This document shows, piece after piece, positions 6,568 to 13,188 of a stretch of DNA of 13,188 bases (position 1 is its first letter; each line of letters begins with the position of its first letter). The DNA comes from Bacteroidales bacterium. GTDB lineage: Bacteria; Bacteroidota; Bacteroidia; Bacteroidales; UBA932. A program made the translations under genes and the position numbers. The notes below the pieces were generated by a model. That model did not search any database, had not been told where the DNA came from, and was given only the letters and a program-made list of their open reading frames with translations. The DNA is taken from NCBI GenBank assembly GCA_017509375.1, contig JAFWPT010000455.1:1-13188 (forward strand). The letters are read 5' to 3'.

Positions 6568-6954
6568 CTATTTGCTCAAAAACTTTATAGTCTCAGGATT
6601 GCATTCGCCTTCAGGGTGTACACGCTGCAGAGGCAGCGAAATACAAACGTAGTCATACACGTCCTGACTGAGGTCAAGTTCATCGGACTCCGGAGTGTAA
6701 ACGTCTTCGAACCCGGTTTTCACCGCCAGCCTAAGATCGTCCAGACAACGGTCACAAGGCACTGTGACCCAACCGTCTATGCTGCACTCCACATCTATCG
6801 TAATGCCATGGTTGCGGAGGGTTACCACCACATCCAGATCGGCATCCAGGATATCGGAATTACCGAAAAGTTCAAAGAACTCCCTGCCAGCCTTCCAGTT
6901 CAGCTCCGTCTTACCGGAAGCCAAACCATTCAGTTTAACTATAAAGGGTTGCAA
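6568..6954 (-). CDS. DUF177 (YceD-like) protein, putative 23S rRNA accumulation factor
   Basis: 128 residues with the family's central VPCDRCLDDL motif (Cys67, Cys70) and the Bacteroidota-type C-terminal part YVCISLPLQRVHPEGECNPE with Cys104 and Cys118, giving a possible metal site. DUF177/YceD proteins are linked to 23S rRNA accumulation and are usually encoded just before rpmF, as here. The start is not ATG: the only in-frame candidates are TTG at 6954 or codons deeper inside. TTG 6954 keeps the first conserved strand (FIVKLNGL) and is chosen. It overlaps a -7-like box TACCTTTG (6959-6952). The gene ends in tandem stops TAG TAA (6570-6565). It follows typA by 24 bp, so coupled or readthrough expression is likely. 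Confidence 0.88.
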   Translation of the reverse strand: MQPFIVKLNGLASGKTELNWKAGREFFELFGNSDILDADLDVVVTLRNHGITIDVECSIDGWVTVPCDRCLDDLRLAVKTGFEDVYTPESDELDLSQDVYDYVCISLPLQRVHPEGECNPETIKFLSK

Positions 6955-6959
6955 AGGTA
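6952..6959 (-). promoter_or_regulatory. Possible -7 box TACCTTTG overlapping the DUF177 start
   Basis: The minus strand reads TACCTTTG, an exact fit to TAnnTTTG, but its last three bases are the TTG taken as the DUF177 start codon. If used, transcription would begin inside the gene near codon 3 or 4, leaving no sensible start before the conserved region. It may serve rpmF and the tRNA, or be a chance match. No clear -33 element is seen. Confidence 0.3.
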
Positions 6960-6978
6960 ATAAAAATTTTAAGTTTTA

Positions 6979-8784
6979 TCAATCTTCATTGTCACTATTT
7001 CGCTTCCTGGCAAGCGGATCGAGCAAAATCTTGCGAATACGCATGAAATGAGGTGTCACTTCCACGAATTCATCGTCCTGAATATACTCCAGCGCTTCTT
7101 CCAGCGAGAACTTAATAGCAGGGGGCAAGATAATCTTTTCATCCGAGCCTGCGGCGCGGACGTTGGACAGTTTCTTAGTCTTGCAGATATTGATATTCAA
7201 ATCCCTTTCCCTCGTATGCTCGCCAACAACTTGACCGCAATAAATCTCCTCTCCCGGCTCCACGAAAAAGCGTCCGCGGTCAAGGAGTTTGTTGATAGAG
7301 TATGCGACCGCCTCTCCGGTTTCAAGAGAAACCAGCGAACCGTTGTTGCGGCGCTCGATTTCGCCCTTGTATGGCTGATATTCCTTGAAACGGTGGGCAA
7401 TAACGGCCTCGCCCTGGCTCGCCGTAAGCAGGTTCGAGCGAAGTCCCATAAGACCGCGGGTAGGAATCTCAAACTCCAGCAGGGTGCGGTCTCCCCTCGG
7501 CTCCATACGTATCAAAGCTCCCTTGCGGCGTGTAGAAATTTCTATCGCGGCACCTACGAATTCCTCCGGCACCTCGATGCTGAGGTCCTCGATAGGCTCG
7601 CAGCGTTGTCCGCCAATAGTCTTGTCCAACACCTTTGGCTGCCCGACCTGAAGCTCGAAGCCCTCGCGTCGCATAGTTTCTATCAACACCGAAAGATGCA
7701 GCACGCCCCGTCCGTAAACCACAAAGGTATCGGCAGATACGCCGGGCTTCACACGCAGCGCCAGGTTCTTCTCCAACTCTTTGTCCAAACGCTCCTTGAT
7801 ATGGCGGGAAGTGACATATTTGCCATCCTTGCCGAAGAAAGGAGAGTTGTTGATGGAGAAAAGCATGCTCATAGTAGGCTCGTCGATGGCAATAGGCGGC
7901 AAAGCCTCAGGATTCTCAAAATCGGCGATAGTATCGCCAATCTCAAAGCCGTCGATGCCGACCACGGCACAGATATCACCGCAGCTCACTGCGTCCACGT
8001 TGGTCTTGCCGAGTCCCTCGAACACCATCAATTGCTTGATTTTCTGTTTCTGGATAACGTCGTAGCGTTTGCAGAGACTTATCTGCGCGCCGCTGCGCAG
8101 CTCACCTCGGGTAACTCTGCCCACAGCGATACGGCCTACATAAGGAGAGTACTCAAGCGAAGAAATAAGCATCTGGGGAGTACCTTCCACAACCGGAGGA
8201 GCTGGAATCACATCAAGAATGGTGTCCAGCAGAGGCGTGATATTGTCTGTAGGCTTTCGCCAGTCCAACGACATCCAGCCCTGCTTGGCGGAGCCATATA
8301 CTGTGGTGAAATCAAGCTGCTCCTCGGTAGCGTCCAGGTTGAACATAAGGTCGAAAACCTCCTCCTGAACCTCGTCGGGACGGCAATTGGGCTTGTCTAC
8401 CTTGTTTATGACGACTATAGGCTTCTTGCCCATGGAAATAGCCTTCTGCAGCACGAAACGTGTCTGGGGCATGCATCCTTCGAAAGCATCTACCAGCAGA
8501 AGCACCCCGTCCGCCATATTCAGCACACGCTCCACTTCTCCGCCGAAATCGCTATGGCCGGGAGTGTCAATAATATTGATTTTCACTCCCTTGTAGATGA
8601 CGGACACATTCTTTGCGAGTATCGTGATGCCACGTTCGCGCTCCAAATCATTGTTGTCCAGGATAAGTTGACCAAGATTCTCGGGCTGACGTACCAGATT
8701 CGCCTGATAAATCATGCGGTCCACCAGAGTCGTCTTCCCGTGATCAACGTGGGCAATGATGGCTATATTTCTGATTTCTTGCAT
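6979..8784 (-). CDS. typA: Ribosome-binding GTPase TypA/BipA, 601 aa
   Basis: Translational GTPase of the EF-G/LepA superfamily that binds the ribosome and helps 50S assembly and stress or cold adaptation. G motifs: G1 AHVDHGKT (11-18), G2 RGIT (51-54), G3 DTPGH (73-77), G4 NKVD (127-130), G5 SAK (165-167). The beta-barrel domain II, the EF-G III/V-like domains (YGRGVLHLSVLIETMRREG and EPRGDRTLLEFEIPTRGLMG) and the TypA-specific C-terminal part with the KKLSNVRAAGSDEKIILPP segment are all present. The length of 601 is standard. The start ATG 8784 lies only 9 bp after the T-run of the preceding gene's terminator, leaving almost no room for a leader. It begins a ribosome-themed unit typA, DUF177, rpmF, tRNA-Arg. 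Confidence 0.97.
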   Translation of the reverse strand: MQEIRNIAIIAHVDHGKTTLVDRMIYQANLVRQPENLGQLILDNNDLERERGITILAKNVSVIYKGVKINIIDTPGHSDFGGEVERVLNMADGVLLLVDAFEGCMPQTRFVLQKAISMGKKPIVVINKVDKPNCRPDEVQEEVFDLMFNLDATEEQLDFTTVYGSAKQGWMSLDWRKPTDNITPLLDTILDVIPAPPVVEGTPQMLISSLEYSPYVGRIAVGRVTRGELRSGAQISLCKRYDVIQKQKIKQLMVFEGLGKTNVDAVSCGDICAVVGIDGFEIGDTIADFENPEALPPIAIDEPTMSMLFSINNSPFFGKDGKYVTSRHIKERLDKELEKNLALRVKPGVSADTFVVYGRGVLHLSVLIETMRREGFELQVGQPKVLDKTIGGQRCEPIEDLSIEVPEEFVGAAIEISTRRKGALIRMEPRGDRTLLEFEIPTRGLMGLRSNLLTASQGEAVIAHRFKEYQPYKGEIERRNNGSLVSLETGEAVAYSINKLLDRGRFFVEPGEEIYCGQVVGEHTRERDLNINICKTKKLSNVRAAGSDEKIILPPAIKFSLEEALEYIQDDEFVEVTPHFMRIRKILLDPLARKRNSDNED

Positions 8785-8793
8785 ACTGTTCTC

Positions 8794-8825
8794 AAAAAAA
8801 GGTTGGTCCTAAGGCCAACCTTTTT
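8794..8825 (-). terminator. Strong intrinsic terminator after the OmpA-family gene
   Basis: A 13-bp stem, AAAAAGGTTGGTC (8796-8808) against GGCCAACCTTTTT (8813-8825), with one G-T wobble and the loop CTAA. On the minus strand the GC core is followed by seven T (8800-8794), ideal for stopping transcription 21 bp after the ompA stop. The plus strand also has a five-T tail, so it could act in both directions, but no rightward gene ends here. Confidence 0.88.
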
Positions 8826-8846
8826 ATAGACTTGACTGATTCTGAA

Positions 8847-10220
8847 TTACTTTGCAAGGAGAACGGTTACACGGTTCTTCTCAGGAACCTTGGATACCCT
8901 CTCGGTATCGCCGAACCAGAACACCTCCACGCGGGAAGGATCGATTCCAGCCTCAGCCATCCATTCCTTCACACCCTTGCAACGGTTCTCGGAAAGTACC
9001 CAGTTGCCGTCAGGAGTACCGGTCTCCTTATCTGCGAAGCCGCAGAGAACTGCCTTGGCGTTAGGATCATCCTGGAGCTTCTTGATGAGCTTCTTGATCT
9101 TATAGTGCTCCTGCTGGCGGATATCGTACTTGCCGATGATGTAGTAAACATTGTTGAGACCCTTGTTGGCTGCTGCGATTGCATCCTGGAGAGCCTGCTG
9201 GCGGGCTGCTTCCCAAGCTGCCTTATCGGCGGCTTCTTTGTCAGCTGCGGCCTTCTTGTCGGCAGCGATCTTGTCAGCAAGATTCTTGCGGGCGGCATCT
9301 ACGAGGTCATTGAGATCCTTGGTGCCCTTCTTGATGGCATCCAGATTCTTGGCGGCGATGGACTTCTCCAGAGCCCTGATAGCGTCGTTGATAGCGGCTA
9401 CATCCTCAGGGATGAAATCGTTCTCGGCCATAGCTTTCTTGGCGTTCTCGATAGCCTTCTTTGCGGCTGCAATAGCGTCCTCAAGCTCCTTGTCTGCGCG
9501 AGCCTGGGCGGCAGCGGCCTGTGCGGCAGCAGCGGCAGCGGCGGCGGAAGCAGCCTCGGCGGCCTTCTTCTTACCGGCGGCCTGGCCGAAGTTGAACTTA
9601 AGACCGGCGAGCACCTGATGCTGGTGGTCAGCATCGATACCTGCAGCGGCGAAGTCGCCAACCTTGGAGTTGAACTTATCGGACTCGGCGTTGTAGGCAT
9701 ACTCGATTTCGAGAGCGATAAGGTCGGAGAGACGGATGTCAACACCTGCACCTGCACGGGCTGCGGTGCTGAACTTGAAGCCGTTCCAGTAGTTGGTGGC
9801 GGGAACAATCTTGGTGCCGTCAGCGCCATTGTTGAAAAAACCGTCAACACCTACACCAACGAACATATAGGGGTTGAAAAGACGAGCTTTGTAACCTCCG
9901 AAAATGCTGCAGATGTCAGCAACGGCATCAACTGCCAGCTGCGCATAGTTGAACTTGTAAATGGAAGGATCCGAATAACCATAGCATCCTTTTCCCTGCC
10001 AACCGGAGATGTCAGCACGGATACCGAGGACGGGGTTGATCTGGAATCCGAGGTCAAGTGCGGCTGAAGGAGAGATGAACTCCGTGAATTTACGCTCACC
10101 GACAGTATAAGCGGCACCGCCCTTAATACCAAGCTGGAAGCCGGGATAGAAAACATCCTGAGCAAATGCGCTGGTCGCAAGAACGAGCACAGATGAAAGA
10201 ACAAGAACTAATTTTTTCAT
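8847..10220 (-). CDS. OmpA-family outer membrane protein with long Ala-rich helical linker, 457 aa
   Basis: Signal peptide 1-20 (MKKLVLVLSSVLVLATSAFA, cleavage before QD). Residues about 22-211 alternate in the manner of an eight-stranded outer membrane barrel (GFQLGIKGGAAY, NPYMFVGVGVDGFF, IALEIEYAYNAE, HQVLAGLKFNF). Residues 212-355 are an Ala/Lys-rich helical linker: a low-complexity alanine run (219-240), then an amphipathic helical segment (243-318), then more charged Ala-rich helix. The OmpA C-terminal peptidoglycan-binding domain covers about 356-457, with Asp397 (GFAD) and Arg413 (SENRCKGV) in the positions that grip the diaminopimelate of the peptide stem. The role is tethering the outer membrane to the cell wall. 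The linker is far longer than the 10-40 residues common in OmpA proteins. It has its own promoter (10265-10296) and terminator (8794-8825), so it is monocistronic. Confidence 0.93.
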   Translation of the reverse strand: MKKLVLVLSSVLVLATSAFAQDVFYPGFQLGIKGGAAYTVGERKFTEFISPSAALDLGFQINPVLGIRADISGWQGKGCYGYSDPSIYKFNYAQLAVDAVADICSIFGGYKARLFNPYMFVGVGVDGFFNNGADGTKIVPATNYWNGFKFSTAARAGAGVDIRLSDLIALEIEYAYNAESDKFNSKVGDFAAAGIDADHQHQVLAGLKFNFGQAAGKKKAAEAASAAAAAAAAQAAAAQARADKELEDAIAAAKKAIENAKKAMAENDFIPEDVAAINDAIRALEKSIAAKNLDAIKKGTKDLNDLVDAARKNLADKIAADKKAAADKEAADKAAWEAARQQALQDAIAAANKGLNNVYYIIGKYDIRQQEHYKIKKLIKKLQDDPNAKAVLCGFADKETGTPDGNWVLSENRCKGVKEWMAEAGIDPSRVEVFWFGDTERVSKVPEKNRVTVLLAK

Positions 10221-10264
10221 ACTTATTTGATGTTAATTATTTTCCCTAAATTGGAATAATCGTG

Positions 10265-10296
10265 CAATATTACAAAATTTCCGTTAATAATCCAAA
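10265..10296 (-). promoter_or_regulatory. Bacteroidota-type promoter of the OmpA-family gene
   Basis: On the minus strand a TTTG (-33, 10296-10293) is followed by a 20-bp spacer and TAATATTG (-7, 10272-10265), one mismatch from TAnnTTTG. Spacing fits the 19-21 bp typical of the phylum. It predicts an A/T-rich 5' leader of about 35-40 bases before ATG 10220, unlike the leaderless boxes at the left end of the window. The -33 box starts 11 bp past the stop of the Ig-repeat gene. Confidence 0.7.
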
Positions 10297-10307
10297 TAAT
10301 GCCCGTC

Positions 10308-13188
10308 TTAGAAATTCCAGTTGTCGAATCCGACGCCTTCATTTCCTCCCGGAGTGGCGCCTTCGGCCAAGATTTCAACATTACAAGTGGCAACCAAAGC
10401 GCCATTATCCCTGGATTTTACCGTAATGGTAGTCGTTCCTGCGCCTACGGCGAGCACGCGGCCGACGGTATTTGCCTTGACAGTTTTGTCAGCTGAGGTA
10501 ACAACTGAATTCTGGCCTACCTGACTGACGGTTACGACTTTTGAGTCGCTACTCGACCAGATAACATTCATATTGGTGGCCTCAAATTCAGGATCCTTGG
10601 CAATAAGCGTAGATGTCAAATCGAAGGTCTCACCGACTTTGAGGCACAAGACATCCTGACTGAGAGTCAGAGTGTTAGCATCATTCTTCTTGACGCTCAC
10701 CGCACAGTTGGCCTGTTTTACATTACCATTTACGTCTGTTACTGTGACTGTAACCATTCCGGCCCCGCCGGCAATAGAGCCGACTACCACGCCGTCATCG
10801 GACACGGACAGGCCGCCGCCTTGAGAGACACTCCATTTAACAGACTGCACGCTTGCATTGACCGGCCGGTAAGTAACAGTGAACTGATGGGGCTGCCTGA
10901 CGTACAAATTTAATACTGAAGCATCCAGTTTTACGCCGGTAAGTTCAACTATAGCCGACACAACCTGAATTGTACACGTAGCCTGCACGGTAGGGTCGCT
11001 TACAGATTTTACAGTTATAGTGGCAGTTCCTGCAGTAGTACCGGCCTTCACCATACCATTGCTATCTACAGAAACAACCGAAGAATTGCTGCTGGACCAG
11101 GTGAGGCTCTTATCCGCCGCATCCTCAGGAAGGACGGTGGCGTTAAGCTGAACTGACCTGCCGTAGGTCAGGATTAGGGATTTTTGAGATAATTCTATCT
11201 CGGATACCGGCACTGGCGGAGGCAAGACAGTCACCACGCAAGAAGCCGTAAATCCGCCTTCCTCTGTAGTTACTGTAATAGTGGCCGTCCCTTGAGCGTG
11301 CGCTTCTATCTGGCCATATTTGTCAACTGAAACCACAGCAGGATTGCTACTGCTCCAGGTAAGATTCTTGTTTGTAGCATTGGTAGGCTGGATATATGCG
11401 ATCAACATATCTTTGTCATTGATCTTCATATCCGTTATCTCTGCCTTGCTGAGGGTGATTCCAGTCACTGCATAAGTGAGAGGCTCCACGGTAACCCGGC
11501 AATCAGCATAAATGCTTTCGTTGTCGTTGCAGATGGCCCTGATGGTCGTAGTGCCCTGGGCAACACCTTCTACCTCTCCGCTATTGGAACCAACTTTGGC
11601 TATAGCCTCATTCACAGATACCCAGCGTACGGACTTGTCGTATGCATTTTCTGGGAGGACAACGGCAGTAAGAGTAATCTTCCCGCCCACTTTGATAGTA
11701 GGTCCGCTGGTGGAAGTCCCTTCTGTGACAGATATGCTCTTTACGTGGATATGATCGCCCTTTATAGTACACGATGCCTTGGCTTCAGGATTATCTACGG
11801 ACGTAGCCGTAATAACAGCCTCGCCTACACCCTTAACCTCTACCATTCCGGTATTTGCATCCACTGAAACGACAGCTGGTTTGCTGGAAGACCACTGCAC
11901 TTCGGGATTATGTGCATTGGAAGGTGTCACAGATGCTGTCAGTTGGTACTTGACCCCTACTGAAAGCTCTTTGGAGCCGCCAGTAATATCCGTACCACTT
12001 GCATCACTTATTGCTACGGACTTCACATGAGCCCATATATCAATAGTACACGATGCCGGTCCGACGGAAGACAAGGCGCTGTTGGGAATGAAACTCAGCG
12101 TAACATCATTCTGGCCACCCTGGTTCAAAGCGGTTACAGTACTGGTCGCAGTGTCAAAACTCAAGTAACCGTTGATGTGCATATTCTTCTTGGAAACCTT
12201 GACTTCGAAAGTCTTGTCGTCGGCATCTGCCGGATCCACCTTTATCTCGAGTTTCTTGCTCTCGCCTTCCCAGAGCTGGAAAGATGCAGGACTGACGCTA
12301 ATGCCCGTAACCGGCTGCACGACTGTAATTTCGCAAATGCCTGACACGCCGTCAACCGTAGAAGCAATGACTTTGGCCTTTTTCCCTGCCGTCCTCTTCT
12401 TCGGAGTCACCTTACCTCCGGAGGTCACGGAAATGAATTCTTCGTCCCCTTCGGCAACGGACCAGGTAACGCCAAGATAGCTGAGGGCGTCAGGCTCAAT
12501 TGCAGCGCTAAGCTGCTTTCCGGCAGCATCTTCCCCGAGTCTAAGCTCAAGCGTACCAGGCGTCACTGCAACACCGGTAATCTTCTGGCGCACCGAAACA
12601 GTACAAAGAGCGTGCTTTCCGCCATCCTCGGTGGTAGCGCAGATTATAGCTTCTCCGGGTTTTTTAGCAGTAACAACGCCATCAGTGACATCTGCCACAT
12701 TTTTATTGCTGCTGGTCCAGTTTACCTTCTGGTTGCTGGCATCGGGAGGAGTAATTTCATACTCAAGAGTCTCAGTGCCACCGACTACCATTTCAAGTTT
12801 GGAGACACCGTTCTTGAATTTTATATCGGTAACCTCACTATCCACTGTTACCTTGCACTGATCGGTAAAACCGCCTTCGTCGGTAGTTACCGTAATGATT
12901 GCTTCGCCTTTAGCTTTGCCGGTAACCGTACCGTCGGCCGCCACCTCTGCTACCGAAATGTTATTGCTCTCCCATTTTACATTCTGGTTGACAGCGGTAG
13001 GAGGCAGGACCTTGGCGTCAAGTTTCAAGCTTTGTTTAATCTTAAGCTTTATATTATGCTCACTCAGCGCCACGCTACGCACCTCGTATTTAACGGTCAC
13101 CTTGCATTCATCGGTAAAGCCCCCCTCATCGGTAGTAACCTTGATGACTGCATCTCCGGGAGCTATGCCGGTAACAGTACCATCAGCC
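10308..13188 (-). CDS. Giant secreted protein of Big2 Ig-like repeats, C-terminal ~960 residues (5' end outside window)
   Basis: The frame is open from the right edge to TAA at 10308; an internal GTG at 13100 is not a real start, because the repeat pattern runs unbroken across it. The protein is made of ten full and one partial Big2 domains (bacterial Ig-like group 2) of 80-105 residues. Typical signatures recur: 'T.I.L', 'L.A.V.P..A..K...W.SSN..V..V...G.V.A...G.A.ITVTT', then a strand with one Cys (CKVTV, CTVSV, CVVTV). Big2 arrays form stalks of surface or secreted proteins that bind carbohydrate or hold an N-terminal functional domain away from the cell. Any signal peptide or catalytic domain is outside the window. 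The C-terminus ends EGATPGGNEGVGFDNWNF; I see no type IX secretion C-terminal domain. Downstream by 87 bp is the OmpA-family gene on the same strand; no terminator is evident between them. Confidence 0.92.
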   Translation of the reverse strand, partial: ADGTVTGIAPGDAVIKVTTDEGGFTDECKVTVKYEVRSVALSEHNIKLKIKQSLKLDAKVLPPTAVNQNVKWESNNISVAEVAADGTVTGKAKGEAIITVTTDEGGFTDQCKVTVDSEVTDIKFKNGVSKLEMVVGGTETLEYEITPPDASNQKVNWTSSNKNVADVTDGVVTAKKPGEAIICATTEDGGKHALCTVSVRQKITGVAVTPGTLELRLGEDAAGKQLSAAIEPDALSYLGVTWSVAEGDEEFISVTSGGKVTPKKRTAGKKAKVIASTVDGVSGICEITVVQPVTGISVSPASFQLWEGESKKLEIKVDPADADDKTFEVKVSKKNMHINGYLSFDTATSTVTALNQGGQNDVTLSFIPNSALSSVGPASCTIDIWAHVKSVAISDASGTDITGGSKELSVGVKYQLTASVTPSNAHNPEVQWSSSKPAVVSVDANTGMVEVKGVGEAVITATSVDNPEAKASCTIKGDHIHVKSISVTEGTSTSGPTIKVGGKITLTAVVLPENAYDKSVRWVSVNEAIAKVGSNSGEVEGVAQGTTTIRAICNDNESIYADCRVTVEPLTYAVTGITLSKAEITDMKINDKDMLIAYIQPTNATNKNLTWSSSNPAVVSVDKYGQIEAHAQGTATITVTTEEGGFTASCVVTVLPPPVPVSEIELSQKSLILTYGRSVQLNATVLPEDAADKSLTWSSSNSSVVSVDSNGMVKAGTTAGTATITVKSVSDPTVQATCTIQVVSAIVELTGVKLDASVLNLYVRQPHQFTVTYRPVNASVQSVKWSVSQGGGLSVSDDGVVVGSIAGGAGMVTVTVTDVNGNVKQANCAVSVKKNDANTLTLSQDVLCLKVGETFDLTSTLIAKDPEFEATNMNVIWSSSDSKVVTVSQVGQNSVVTSADKTVKANTVGRVLAVGAGTTTITVKSRDNGALVATCNVEILAEGATPGGNEGVGFDNWNF
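10365..13188 (-). repeat. Array of ten-plus Big2 protein repeats
   Basis: Units start, in protein order, at RSVALSEHN, TDIKFKNG, TGVAVTPG, TGISVSPA, KSVAISDA, KSISVTEG, TGITLSKA, SEIELSQK, TGVKLDAS and ANTLTLSQ, with a partial unit at the right edge. The partial unit and the next one are close in protein sequence (both contain VTTDEGGFTD and CKVTV) but differ at many third codon positions. The third and fourth full units are the most diverged and lack the usual W-S-S-S/N core. Confidence 0.85.

Noticed and set aside
7048..8829. A 593-codon open frame on the plus strand across typA
   Set aside because: It is fully antisense to typA, whose GTPase motifs are unambiguous. The translation has no recognisable domain and arises from typA codon use.
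8832..10067. A 411-codon Leu/Gly/Val-rich open frame on the plus strand across the OmpA gene
   Set aside because: Antisense shadow of an Ala-rich coding sequence; GCN codons read backwards give NGC-type Ser, Gly, Cys and Arg codons. The true gene has signal peptide, barrel and OmpA domain.

Overview
The window looks like a chromosomal segment of a Bacteroidota bacterium, most likely Bacteroidales. The signs are promoter boxes of the TAnnTTTG type, an almost complete lack of Shine-Dalgarno sequences, short-spaced lipoprotein genes, an OmpA-type outer membrane protein and a long secreted protein of bacterial Ig-like (Big2) repeats. The family within the order cannot be fixed from the sequence. 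Most of the content is housekeeping or cell envelope. I see no phage, transposase, CRISPR array or defence system.

Left part, plus strand (230-6087): a tightly packed five-gene unit. In order: an unknown lipoprotein, a long-chain acyl-CoA synthetase, a dCMP deaminase-like enzyme, an S41 carboxy-terminal processing protease with a PDZ domain, and a lipid-anchored HAD phosphatase resembling phosphoserine phosphatase. Gaps are 1 to 9 bp, or the genes overlap. The acyl-CoA synthetase is interrupted by an in-frame TAG (2857-2859), with clear homologous coding sequence on both sides. Divergent from this unit, at the left edge, lies the 5' end of a CocE/NonD-type (peptidase S15) hydrolase on the minus strand, absent from a simple complete-ORF view because it is cut by the window. 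The 52-bp divergent gap carries a -7 box for each direction, each ending exactly 7 bp before the start codon, so both transcripts are predicted to be leaderless.

Middle (6088-6345): a convergent junction. It holds two near-identical 33-bp hairpin repeats, a terminator for the minus strand, and a tRNA-Arg(CCT).

Minus-strand translation unit (8784 to 6272): typA/bipA, a DUF177 (YceD-like) protein, rpmF (ribosomal protein L32) and the tRNA-Arg, ending in the terminator. It groups ribosome-related functions.

Right part, minus strand: an OmpA-family protein with an unusual alanine-rich helical linker, having its own promoter and a strong terminator that abuts the typA start. Upstream of it is the C-terminal ~960 residues of a giant Big2-repeat protein that continues past the right edge.

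The best candidates for follow-up are the TAG in the acyl-CoA synthetase, the symmetric leaderless divergent promoter, the tandem hairpin repeats and the DnaK-lid/FIVAR-like helical linker in the OmpA protein. None of them proves a new system.
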